A stretch of 64,000 bases of DNA from Pontederia crassipes (lineage: Eukaryota; Streptophyta; Magnoliopsida; Commelinales; Pontederiaceae). The position numbers and the translations under genes were made by a program. Below are positions 24,647-34,996 of this stretch, in pieces. Location of the stretch: positions 23,448,552-23,512,551 of the forward strand of contig CM060183.1 in NCBI GenBank assembly GCA_030549335.1, written 5' to 3'. The notes below the pieces were generated by a model. The model worked only from the letters and a program-made list of their open reading frames with translations. It made no database searches and was not told where the DNA came from. The stretch's first letter is position 1. Each line of letters starts with the position of its first letter.

Positions 24647-24884
24647 ATAAACGAAGGTATATTAGGGTGCATACGATCCTATAGTCCCGATTGTCAGATC
24701 AAGTTATACGAATAATTTTAAATGGAGTTATGGTTGTTGGTTTAGACATTGGTTCAACAAGGAAAGGCCCGGTTCAGCACCAAGGATTGGAAAAAAAAGT
24801 TACTGTTCTCATCACCACTAACTCCAGTTCCTCCATCTCTTCGCTCAATCGTGTTCCTTCCATTACAAGCGCCACGATCCTATC

Positions 24885-25350
24885 AATAGAATAAAATTAG
24901 TAATAATAATAGTTAAATTTTTTTATTAGAATTAATTATTTACTTCTTACTTTGATTAACACTCTTTTTCTTTTATTTTTAATTTTTATTTGGATTTATC
25001 TTATAAATAAGATCTATTGGAATTCTTTTTAAATACATAAGCTTTTTTTTAATGCAAGAAACATAAAAATACTGGATGAATATGAGATGTTAAATATGCT
25101 ATTTTGAAACATTATCATTGAAGATTTTCTGAATTTGTTGTTGCTCAAATTTAAGGATAAGACTAGTTTAAAGGAGGCAGAAATGATAAGATTCTTTATT
25201 AATAGAATAATATTAATAATAGGAATAATTAATTTTTTTATTAAAATTAGTTATTTACTTTCTACTTTGATTAGTATTCTTTTTCTTTTATTTTTAATTT
25301 TACTAAAATTTGATTGGATTTATCTTATAAATATGACCTATTAAAACTTT
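24885..25350. repeat. Two imperfect direct repeats, about 160 bp, offset 316 bp
   Basis: Copies at about 24885-25045 and 25201-25350 both run from AATAGAATAA through CTTTTTCTTTTATTTTTAAT to TGGATTTATCTTATAAATA. Both are AT-rich and non-coding. Origin unknown. Confidence 0.7.
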
Positions 25351-25981
25351 TTTAAAAAATATATGATAACACAATCTTATTTTGATAATTACTTAAAGCA
25401 ACTATCTTGAAGTCTTGTATGCCTTCCAAGCGATCAACTTGGCACTTAGTTGGATAAAAAATCTATCAAATGCATCCAGCTTCTCAGAATCCATCAATCT
25501 GACACGTGATCGACTTTGAAAGATTGAAGTTTGAAGCTATAAAGCATACGTGGAAACAAATTATTTTTCACCTATGTGAGTCGTTGGTCTCTCTTAATCT
25601 GTCAAAGTCAATAGGAAACTCAAACATCATCATCATTCGAGTGGATGTATATGTTCTATACATGCGTTGCATTAACTCCCGCATCGATTGGTTATTTCCC
25701 TTATTCACAATTATGAATATTCTCTCTCCTCCACGATTATGATTTAATAAAGTGAAGGTCCATATGGAGTGCATGTCAAATTAAGGGGTACTGGATAGGG
25801 GAGGCTAGATCGTGTCGACCCCTTCACGTCCCGGCATCGACTACAACGAAGGGAGTAACACGATGGAGCAAGAAAATTTTCCTCTTTCTCTATCATAGGA
25901 TATGATCGATCCATTTATTGTTGAATTGGTCGTCCCTTGTTGAACCCTGCCTAAAACAACACCCATGACTCTTTTTAAGGA
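25351..25981. other. Intergenic DNA, nothing recognised
   Basis: No gene-like frame. A 50-60 bp segment at about 25907-25970 (CCATTTATTGTTGAA to ACAACACCCATG) recurs in diverged form at 26693-26745 on the other side of the Mutator-like element. Confidence 0.5.
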
Positions 25982-26604
25982 AAATTTATGTCAAATGTCC
26001 TCCAATTTTGAGCATCTTCTCAACGCGATCTTCCAATTTTAATTTGTAACACGAATGATCTCCATCTTTTAACTCATTGTACGAAATGTACTTCTAACCG
26101 GCCATAGCCCTTTCCCCGGTTGCCTCGTCGACGTGGGTCCACGTGTTTTCTATCTCTTCCACGTAGGAAGTCGTCTAATGTGACATTTCTTTATCTGACA
26201 TGATTAAATAACAATAAAAAATATAATAAGAAAAGAAAGTCACCGCCCCTCCCCTCCACCTCCGACGACCTTGCTAGCGCCGGAGGGAGGGGGGCCTCGC
26301 CCTCCCTCTGAACCTCCAGTACTCGCCGAAGAACACAAAAGCCCCCCCCCCCCCCCCCCCCCCCCCCTCGAGTGCCCGAGAGGACCAGCCATCGGAGGAA
26401 GAGGGAGGGAGACCTTTTTATTTGTTAATATTATTTTTAAAAAATTAAAATATCACGTCAGCTGAATGATCGAAAAACTTATATTCCCAATTAAAAGAGT
26501 ATTTCGTGAAATAAATTATAAGATGGAGGGCATTCATATTACGAAGTAAAATTGAAGAATATCGCCGAGCAAATGTCAAAATTGAAGGACATTTGGCATA
26601 ATTT
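25982..26604. mobile_element. Mutator-like element with ~80-bp terminal inverted repeats
   Basis: The left end (25982-26065) and the reverse complement of the right end (26604-26523) align over about 80 bases with moderate divergence, both containing CAAATGTCCT near the tip and CAATTTTG/CAATTTTA blocks. The interior is GC-rich (26220-26420) and holds a 26-base C run. Long TIRs around a GC-rich core are typical of non-autonomous MULEs, including Pack-MULEs. I could not find a matching 9-bp duplication, and no host gene was recognised in the core. Confidence 0.6.
26342..26367. repeat. Poly(C) run of 26
   Basis: A homopolymer of 26 C as written; length may be imprecise because such runs are hard to sequence. 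The opposite strand could form G-quadruplex structures. Confidence 0.85.
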
Positions 26605-27779
26605 ACTCCTCTAGCTTTTAACGTTGTTTGTCTGATCTATTGAATGGATATAATTGTGAGATGACATGGTGCATACACAAACTTATGCATGCACGGTCCA
26701 TCCATTTGTTGTTGAACCGTATCTAAACCAGCACCCATGTATGTGTACTTACCCGAGCAAGAGACTAGTGGAATTAACTCTATTATGATTTTTTACGAGA
26801 TCCTTTAAGGTTTTGTTTTAATAAAATTTCATAAAAGGAAATGAGGAGAAAATTTTAACTTGACATGGATGAAGGGGAAGGGAGGAAAAAAAATAAATAT
26901 TATTGTTATATGACAATATATACCTTTTCAATTATAATAAAAAGTTTATAAATCCCAGAATAATTAAATAATTTCATCTGTTATTTTTTTTACTTCCATC
27001 CATCTCCTTTACGCTTCCAAATCGGGATTATAGAAAAGCTGACCAGAAAGAAAAAAAAAAGAGGGCCTTTTTCCTTTCCCCTCCCTTAAATTTCATCCAA
27101 ACTGAGTAAAAGAAAATTTTACTTTCATTCTCCCTCTTCTCCCATTCAAACAGGGAAAGGGTTCTCATGTTTCTTCCTTCTTTGAGCTTATATTATGGAA
27201 AATAGGTGGGCATCTATAAATTATTATGTCTATATCAACGTGTAAATAATTTGACGAATGAGTCATCACCAATATTGTCATTATTGTCTATTGATCATGC
27301 ACAAATTCAAGTAATAAAAAAAATGCGTATTTTTTATATTATACATTATCATTCCATTGCATGAAACATATATTAATATAAATAAGTAAAACTTCAATAT
27401 AATAATTATTGGTCATATGGGCACTATAATAATCAGTCAAATGATGAATAGTTAATTATTGATTAAGAATAATATATCAATTATCAATCATAAATGCATG
27501 CATCAAATATCCGTTGGTTGTCAATTAATTATTAACTAGGGAACATTCTTGCACTTCGTGCAATTTTAACTAATTTATTATATTTAAGATTAAATTAACT
27601 TGTAAATCTTTTGCTATAATATACTAATTACATAGGATATAATCCAAGAAGGGATGCAAGATTTTTTGCAGAGTGAACAAATTTTGTATTATGAAAATAA
27701 TATAAAAAATATTTTACACATATTTTACCCATCCTCATGGGTTATCACTTACATAATCATACATATTAATTTGAAGGGA
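26605..27779. other. AT-rich intergenic DNA, nothing recognised
   Basis: No gene-like frame. At 27552-27566 TTGCACTTCGTGCAA forms a short perfect hairpin of unknown meaning. Confidence 0.5.
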
Positions 27780-28570
27780 TTTAATGTAATGATAATTAAA
27801 TGAATCTTTGTAGCATATATAGCATTTAAGTTAGTAAATTAATAAAATTGTTGAAAAGTGTAAGAAATTGGAGAATATGAATTGTTATATACGTTTTATT
27901 CGTAAATATTTGCTTTTATAATTAAAAGGTGAGAAATTCTTATATTATTGACATATTAAATGATAAAATTTAAGTATGCAAGTAAAATTGCTGAAAAGTG
28001 TAAAAGACGTGGGGAACATGAATGATTATATATGTGTTTTTAGATTTCGTTTTATAGTTAGAAGGTGAGAAGTTTTTTTTATATTATTGGCATCTTTAAA
28101 TGAATTTTTATGGTTAGAAGGTGCCAAGCTTTCATATTATTGACATCTTAAATGAATCGTTGAAACATATATAGCATTTAATCAATAATTTGTTTTTGAA
28201 AATTGTAAAAAATTCAATAAAAGATAAGTAAGAATGATGACTTCATATTGATTCTAGTGCAATTCTAGTTCCATATATATATATATATATATATAAAGAA
28301 TTAAATGAATTTTTGTAATGTATATAGCATTTAAGTAAGTAAATACAATTACTTATAAGTGTAAAAAATATGGAGAATATAAATGGTTATATATGTGTTA
28401 TTAACAACTTATGGTTAGAAGGTCAGAAGTTTCTATATTATTGACATCTTAGATGAATCTTTATGTTACAAAGTGAGAAGTTTTCACATTAATTGACATG
28501 TTAAATTAATTAAGTAAATACAATTTCTGAAAATTGTAAAAAATTTAAAACATGATGACTTCATAATTAT
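27780..28570 (+). repeat. Degenerate AT-rich tandem array, unit ~140-200 bp
   Basis: A word set recurs in fixed order about five times: ATATATAGCATTTAA, GAAAAGTGTAA (near 27853, 27989, 28195, 28345 and 28527, the third and last diverged), GGAGAATATGAA with TATATATGTG, GGTTAGAAGGTGAGAAG, and ATATTATTGACATCTTA. Spacing between copies varies from about 136 to 206 bases and copies are diverged. No coding potential seen. Confidence 0.7.
28274..28296. repeat. (TA)n microsatellite
   Basis: Short TA run between units of the AT-rich tandem array. Confidence 0.9.
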
Positions 28571-28575
28571 TATAA

Positions 28576-28646
28576 TGCATATATATATATATATATAGGT
28601 ACATATAATGTGTATATATATATGTATATGTATATGTATATATATA
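28576..28646. repeat. Compound (TA)n/(TATG)n microsatellite
   Basis: TA run, then TGTATA/TATATG variants. The apparent isoleucine/tyrosine-rich frame across it is an artefact. Confidence 0.85.
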
Positions 28647-28659
28647 AATAACATTTTCA

Positions 28660-29812
28660 TAATAAAATTCCCCAATTCTTTTACAATTGATAAAGCATTT
28701 CAAAAACATTTTATAGAAAAAAAATGAGTCATATTGAGAAAATTAAACAGAATGCAAGACATGGATCTCCTTTTTATAGAATCTACAAAATTAAATTTTA
28801 GAAAATGAAATGAAAATATGATAAAATTATTTCTAAAAAAAAATAAGGTAGTATTCAGAGATTTGTGATTGTTCGAGAAAAAATAACATTATCATTTGAA
28901 AAATTACTATTATTGTTTATTTAAATGAATTATGAATGTTTTTATCTTTATCAAATATAATAAAGTGATAATAATATATATTTTAGAAATGACAAATAAT
29001 ATCACACTTGTGAAAAAAAGACTGGTCCGCGCATAAATTTAATTCGATATTCGCTTTGTGAAGTTCTTGATTACAGAAATACCATTCAACACTTTTTGCC
29101 GCTGCTCATCAATTTTTTTATACTTTTTTTTGTTACAAATGCCCCCAGAATAAAATTCATCATTGATAATTTAAAGTATTTGCTTCTTGCCAATATTATA
29201 TATATAGGATTTATATATTCAGATTCAACCATAAAAGTATTTATTCAAAATTTAAAAATAATAATAATTTTTGAAGTGATAATAATTATTTTCCTAACAA
29301 TCAGGAAAAAATATTGAACACATAAAAAAAACCTACCGGACCCATGAAAAGCCCGAAGTAATGGTTGGCCATGATTAGGTTCGTTAATGATATGCAAAAG
29401 CTTGCAATGGCTTGTGGTCGTGCAAAACTGGACGCAGAGGACAACACGACGCAACGTACGCACTCACGCACATGTCTTTGCCCAATTGTATTATTGAAAG
29501 GAAAAGAGAAAGAGAACTCCTCTTTCGGTTTCAAATATATAATGAGAGAGAAAATGGGGGTGAACAAAAAAGGAGAGATGGATCACGTTTACGGAAAATT
29601 AAGTTACAAAAGGATGAATAATTAACATCTCAAATTAAATGACAACTTTTCAATTTTTTTTACATTTCATGTTCTTTTTTAAAAAAAGATCCAGATTCGA
29701 TGATCTATCACAAAAATGATAATACACAAAATAATTCCCTTGGAATAAAATTAGAAAAGAAAAAGAAATAAAAAAATAAAATCACATGAATGCTTGACTG
29801 TAGAATTAACGA
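28660..29812. other. AT-rich intergenic DNA, nothing recognised
   Basis: Short frames on both strands at 29245-29625 overlap each other and have no recognised domain. No transposon ends seen. Confidence 0.5.
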
Positions 29813-29932
29813 TTAATGGATTAAAAAACTCATCGTAGTGGCATCAACCTGGAGACCATCCCACGTCGCTACCCCCTTGTCGACTGCCCCGACAACCTGC
29901 TGCAAATGCTGCTGCTGCTGATGCTGATCCAT
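29813..29932 (-). pseudogene. Q-rich ORF fragment, 39 codons, abutting the SPX fragment
   Basis: Starts ATG immediately after the TAA that ends the SPX fragment (TAA-ATG, no spacer) and runs MDQHQQQQHLQQVVGAVDKG for its first half. The composition is unlike its AT-rich surroundings. It may be a third captured gene piece or the tail of the same chimeric locus. Family not recognised. Confidence 0.4.
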
Positions 29933-30351
29933 TTATGGCGACTGTTCTGAAGGCGAGAAGGGGGTCGACCTTTCGCCAGCAGGCGAGTTGGAAGTCCGCC
30001 GTGAGCTGGAAGTTGCCTTGAGATCGAGGATGTCCATTTGCTTCTTCAGGGACTCCCCTCTCTCCGTGAACTCCTTCTCCTTGCCCTTGTAGAACTGGTT
30101 CAGTTTGTTGAGCTGAAGTTCGAGACGCGCAAAGAAGTCCTTGGCCGCGTCACAGTCCTGGAACAGCTCCAGCAGCTCGGTCTTGTACTGGAGCTCCAGC
30201 TGAAGGATCCTCGCCGCGGGGGAAGCCTTGGCCGTCCTCGGCGAGGACTTGCATCCTCTTGAGGTCCTTTTTGAGCTGCCAGTAATCCACAAAAGCCTTC
30301 TTCCATTTTTGGAAGGATCTGCCCCTTGAACTGCTTTGAGAACTTGACCTT
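29933..30351 (-). pseudogene. PHO1-like SPX domain fragment, frameshifted
   Basis: The minus strand shows the start of a PHO1-family SPX domain spread over three frames: [13 protein letters not shown] (near 30348), then [20 protein letters not shown] in another frame, then from about 30215 [20 protein letters not shown] and [20 protein letters not shown] to a stop at 29933. SPX domains sense inositol pyrophosphates, and PHO1 proteins export phosphate through a C-terminal EXS domain, which is absent here. The initiator Met of PHO1 is replaced by Lys, because the sequence is joined directly to the ERF fragment. At least two frameshifts make it a pseudogene. No intron interrupts the SPX stretch. 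Confidence 0.85.
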
Positions 30352-30738
30352 CTCCCCCGTACGCCATAGAACTCTATGGTCGCGAGGTTGTACACCGGTG
30401 CGGCCTCCTCCGCCACATTGAATGTCCCCATCCACTTGCTTTGGGGTCCCTTATCTCCGCCGTCCACTTCCCCCATGGCCGTTGCCGCACGCCGCGGTGG
30501 ATGTTCTTCTTCCACCGCCTCCTCCAGCTCCCTGCGATGCCGCCATTCTCCGTCGCGAGGACGAAGGCAGCCTCTAACAACTTCCTGTGTTCCGAACGTG
30601 AAGGAGTTGCAGCTCAACTAATCGCCGCCGACGCTACAGAGGTGAATTCAGGTGGGGGCGGGGGGAGGAGCAGTAGCCAGAGAGGACGCGAACGAACGTG
30701 GTGGCCAGAAAAGAGCTCTCCTGCTCCATCTGTTGCAT
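30352..30738 (-). pseudogene. AP2/ERF transcription factor fragment, frameshifted, fused to SPX
   Basis: An ERF DNA-binding domain is clear but split between frames: [20 protein letters not shown] (30499-30440), then [20 protein letters not shown] and EFYGV (to about 30360). The order matches the three-strand sheet and helix of ERF domains that bind GCC-box DNA. An ATG at 30738 (MQQMEQESSFLATTF) could be the original start; it stops at 30634 and is out of frame with the domain. The sequence passes into PHO1-like SPX coding sequence within a few bases of the domain's end, so the locus is a fusion of two unrelated genes on one strand. Not functional as read. Confidence 0.85.
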
Positions 30739-30759
30739 GGGGTTGCGGCAGTGCATCGA

Positions 30760-30800
30760 CGGAGGTTTATAACTGCAAGGAGTCTGGACGCAACGACGTC
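30760..30800 (-). promoter_or_regulatory. Possible captured ERF promoter (TATA and ACGT palindrome)
   Basis: On the minus strand AACGACGTCGTT (with the bZIP core GACGTC, about 30788-30799) is followed by GTTATAAACC (about 30765-30774), some 30 bases before the broken ERF start at 30738. If real, promoter and exon were copied together as DNA. Confidence 0.35.
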
Positions 30801-30920
30801 GTTTCATTTTTGCAAACTGCGAACACGGAACGTCGATTCATTCTTCACACGAAATTGGAAGATATGAAAATAAACTGGCGTCCGTCAAACCACTTGGTAT
30901 TCCATCACCTTGCAATGTGA

Positions 30921-31466
30921 AGCTGTTCAAAAAAATAACTGAGGATGTAAGTCTTACAAAAAAAATAAATAAATGAGAATGTAAGGCATCCGACGTTTGA
31001 ATTGGGATTTAAGGGAAAAACTTTTTTTATCACTGCAATGGATTCAGCCAAAAAAGGAGAAAAAAAAATAGGAATGGAGAAAGGGGAGGTGGAATATGTC
31101 ACTCCTCTCAAATTAGTTAATGATAATAATGAAGTAATTAAAACGGTCATGGTCAAAGACTTCGTGACACGTTAATAGAAGTTTAAAATGAAAAAATGGA
31201 GAAAAAGGATAAATGACAATGAAGACTGATTTGAAAGCTTCAGTTTATATATATAGATAGATTAAGACACGTTTTGTGAAATATATAAAGTCAAGTCATT
31301 TAATATGTAGTAAATGACATTTAGTGGATTTGTGATTTGGAATGGTGTTAACTGCAATACGTTATACTTAGAGGTAAAAAGATGAGAGAAATATATGATT
31401 AAAACTCAAATGCATCACAAAAAAAATTAATGAACAACTTGGAAGGAGAGAGCTCCCAATTCACCA

Positions 31467-31468
<2 letters not shown>
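30921..31468. other. AT-rich intergenic DNA, nothing recognised
   Basis: No recognised gene or element end. Confidence 0.5.

Positions 31469-31469
<1 letters not shown>

Positions 31470-31557
<88 letters not shown>
31470..31557. repeat. (TA)44 microsatellite
   Basis: Uninterrupted TA run of 88 bases, the longest in the window; also a strong potential cruciform. Confidence 0.97.
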
Positions 31558-31559
<2 letters not shown>

Positions 31560-32036
31560 TCAATTATCCATCATACACTATTTGATATAACTTATCGGTT
31601 ATCTGTGATCAATAATTAACTATACATAGTCAAATTTGACCTCAATCATAATTAAATGATTAGTAATTATTCATCAATGATGAATATTAATTATTTAATC
31701 GACTGTAATTATTAATCGAATACCAATTTTTTTCACTATTGATCATGGATCACAAATGTAATGGGCTGTTGCACTCAGAGCCCATTCATTTGTCACATCA
31801 GGGCTCTTCTTGGAAACTTTTATTTCGTATTTTGTTTTTCGGTTACAATTAGAATTTCCTAGACATATCTTGATTTATTTCTTTATCTTCACATGGTCCA
31901 TCTGAAAAAATATAATATGATTACATAAAAATAGAAAATATGTATGCATAAACTTACCTGTAGCATGAATAATTAAGGTGAGATAAATTTTTAAATAAGC
32001 AAAAAAAAAAGCAGAGGAGGACGGCTAAGGTAGTAA

Positions 32037-32142
32037 CTAATTATCGTTCAAATGTGTAATTACTTAATTTTAAAAATAAATTTTAATCAATAAAATACTT
32101 ATGAGTTCTTCAACTTATATCAACTTAAATCAAACGGACCTT
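32037..32142. mobile_element. Fragment of the Tourist-like MITE family seen at 49623
   Basis: The stretch AATAAATTTTAATCAATAAA with ATACTTATGAG and the end AAATCAAACGGACC parallels the right half of the MITE at 49623-49917. The left half is missing, so it is truncated. Confidence 0.5.
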
Positions 32143-33600
32143 AATCTCACCCCCAGTGATTCAAATGTCTGTTATCCATGTACTTATTTTCGGTATACAT
32201 CATCTCTCCTACAACAATAAAAAGTTAGTAGAAATGAACTCATCTAAACATGTTATTTTATAGAATCTCTTGTTTTAACTTTTGATCGTCGTTATCCATG
32301 TGTGATATAGATAGGAGTGAAAATAATTCGAATGGGTCGGGTGTTGATTTAAAAAAAGCAATCCCTATTTTTTTGGATCAATTTTTAAAATTAAAACATC
32401 ACCCTAAACTCATTTTAAAAAAATAAAAACTACCCTCTAGTGTGTTAATTTTTTTGGATGATTTTTTGGACCCTACTTATATGTAATTATATTTTAAAAT
32501 TATATTTAATAAATTAAAATTAAATATAAAATATATTATTAAAATTTTAAAGTTATTAAATTAGAGTTTGATAATGTGGCAGAAAAGTATGAATTTTTAT
32601 ACAAAAAAATATTATATCTATAATAAAAGAATTAATAACATATGTATTAATTATATAAATAAAAAAATCTTAAATAAAAAATGGCTCCTATGATTTTTTT
32701 GGGTAGGTCTCTAATTTTAGTGGATGAATTTTAATTTATTAAAAATCACCATAAATCATATTTGGATTCTTATTTTTCAGTTTTTTTTGAGTCGGATGAA
32801 TTTTTCGGATTAATCGAATTTTTTTATCTATCTAGACTTCATTATATTGTAGATAAAAAAAATTGAAGCTGAAGTCGGACCCTTTCTCAGGGACAAGGTG
32901 CATGTGATTCCATTCCATTCCCACGATGACTACATACATCATGCAACCTCCACTTGCCCAGGAATAACAAGTGAATGCTTCGGTGGTTTCCCTTTGCAAC
33001 TTATAGCCAGACCAGATGCACATGAATGCACGTGTATCTTGATCCCAAATCCAACCTAACATATATGTGCAACCCAAGTGACTTTGGATGCACCTTGCTC
33101 ATAAATGTCTCGTGTCCTGGCTACGATCCCAGTTCGTTTCTCCAATAGGTGCTAAGAAATGTGCCGTGCATCGAGCAGCGGCGTCAGATTGCAACCCACA
33201 TGGAACGCACATGCACCCATTTATGTCCAAAGTTTAATTTTCAACTCCAAATAGTATACCTGGAAGTTTAATACTTGTGCGTGTGTTCAAATTAAGTGCT
33301 CGATAATTCTTTGCTCGCATTCCTCGACAGCAACTTGGTTAACTACTCAAAAAAAAAAAACTTGGACAATTTTTTCATTATTTCGAACCGATTGATAATC
33401 AAATCATTCAACTATTTCCAATATTATCATCCAATTTTAATTTGTAACATCGCGTTAATCAATTTTTTTTTCAATCATGATTATCACAATCGACTATTAC
33501 TCATTAACTAATCGCTGAGGTGGATACCTACATGACATCATGCTCTCTCCTTCACATGAGATTATAAAAAATAAGAAAAATGACTATTTGTATAATCATC
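32143..33600. other. Intergenic DNA; possible decayed palindromic element at 32305-32830
   Basis: Left end ATAGATAGGAGTGAAAATAA and the reverse complement of the right end share AATTCGA and Gly-poor AT blocks, weakly suggesting a decayed hAT-like MITE. The remainder (32840-33600) holds short frames with no recognised product. Confidence 0.35.
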
Positions 33601-33609
33601 AAAATTTTC

Positions 33610-34095
33610 ATACAAGGCTATTTCCTTAAATATCCTCTGAATTATAGTAAATTTCATGTCTAACACTGAATTATGAACTTATCATATGGCTTCCTAAATT
33701 TTTTCGTGATTTTCACTTCATCCTTTCGTCTGATTATGGAAACTTTTCCATTATTTTTATTTTTTATTTATGAAAGGACTAAAATGCTCCTTCCATGACC
33801 TATTCCTTCTTTTGATGTTTCGAACAAGACAAAATATTTTGACAAGTTAGCAATGTCAAATATATTTTTTTAATATTATTTGTTATTATTATATTTCTAA
33901 AAACTATTATAATAGAGGGTAGTTCGTGGAAGGATATTTTAGTATTTTTATAAATATAAAAAATTAAAAATAATAGAAAAATCAACAAAATCAAATGAAA
34001 GGACTGAAGTAGAAATCGTGATAAAGTTCTAGGGTTAGACACGAAAAATCGCTATAATTCAGGGGAGGCTTAAGAAAATAAGCTTTTCATACATA
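33610..34095. repeat. Long inverted repeat (foldback element, arms ~180 bp)
   Basis: 33610-33790 aligns with the reverse complement of 34095-33905: shared blocks include CTGAATTATAG, GTGTCTAAC/ATGTCTAAC, CGATTT/TGATTT followed by ACTTCA and TCCTTTC, then a TATTATTTTTA run and CTAAAAT. The loop is about 100 bp. Arms are diverged by perhaps 20 percent. The structure fits a long-TIR MITE. No flanking duplication was identified. Confidence 0.65.
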
Positions 34096-34359
34096 ATTAT
34101 TTAACTTTTTAAAATTTTCATCATGATCATTATTAAAAATTTAAATAATAAAAATAATAATAAAGTAAAAATGTTACTACCCTTGTAAATAGGCTAATTA
34201 GAGATGGATTTTTTAATCGTGTTAGGCCGTGCTCGGGTAAGTCATAGTAGATTTATGTGTCTCGGGTTGTATCGAGTTGAGTCATCCAATATTTTTACAT
34301 GTATTAAATATGTAATATTATAAAAAAATAATAATTAAGTTAGGAAAATTAAAAAGGGA

Positions 34360-34830
34360 TGGGGCCGACTATGGAGAGAGCAAAGGGGGACTTCAACTTG
34401 TTCGCCTCTCAACTACAATGACGGCGATGAGCCTTGCTGATGCGAGTGTTAGAGGTGATGTCGTGCATAACATGCTAATGCAGATGGTGATGATAGAGGC
34501 TTATGATAGGGTGGCAATGGGGGGAACAAACCTAATGGTCGAGGGGCCACCAAGCTTAGCGCGGCTGCCATCCTGGCGGGTGCGAGTGACGAAGGCAAAG
34601 GACTAAAGTGTAGCAACAAGAGGGGGAGGGGCGCCGGAGGACTGAAGTGTAGCGGCTGGAGAATTGAAGCGTAGGGGTCGGATTAGGAGCAACTCCTTCC
34701 CCCTCTCCTCCAGCGATATAAGAGGAGGAGGAGGGTGGCGCCCCTTCTTCTCGTGGGCCTGCGGGAGGGGGCATCGCCCCCCTCTTCTCGCTGACAAGCG
34801 GTAGCAAGACTGCCGCTTTTTTATTGTGTT
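34360..34830. other. GC-rich low-complexity island, no recognised gene
   Basis: GC-rich sequence with GGAGGAGGA and CCCCTTCTTCTCG runs. Overlapping frames on both strands (for example 34556-34807 minus) are proline/serine-rich and look like composition artefacts. It may be the core of a transposon. Confidence 0.4.
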
Positions 34831-34996
34831 CTTATTATTTAATATTACTTTAATATTATATTTTTATACTAAATATTTTGTCACATTGAATAGAATGAGA
34901 AATGTGTCATGTGGCCACCACCTAGCTATAGCAAGTAAAATAAGTTAATAATTTAAGTACAAAGTAAAGTTTGACAACTAAAGAATATAAAGTTAG

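Noticed and set aside
27552-27566. Hairpin TTGCACTTCGTGCAA as a Helitron 3' end
   Set aside because: No CTRR terminus follows and no paired TC start was found.
28484-28675. Ile/Tyr/His repeat peptide
   Set aside because: Translation of a TA/TATG microsatellite.
30441-30920. 159-codon plus-strand frame
   Set aside because: Antisense to the ERF fragment; the minus strand carries the recognisable domain.
34418-34807. Proline-rich and methionine-rich frames in the GC-rich island
   Set aside because: Low complexity on both strands, no recognised domain, flanked by transposon sequence.
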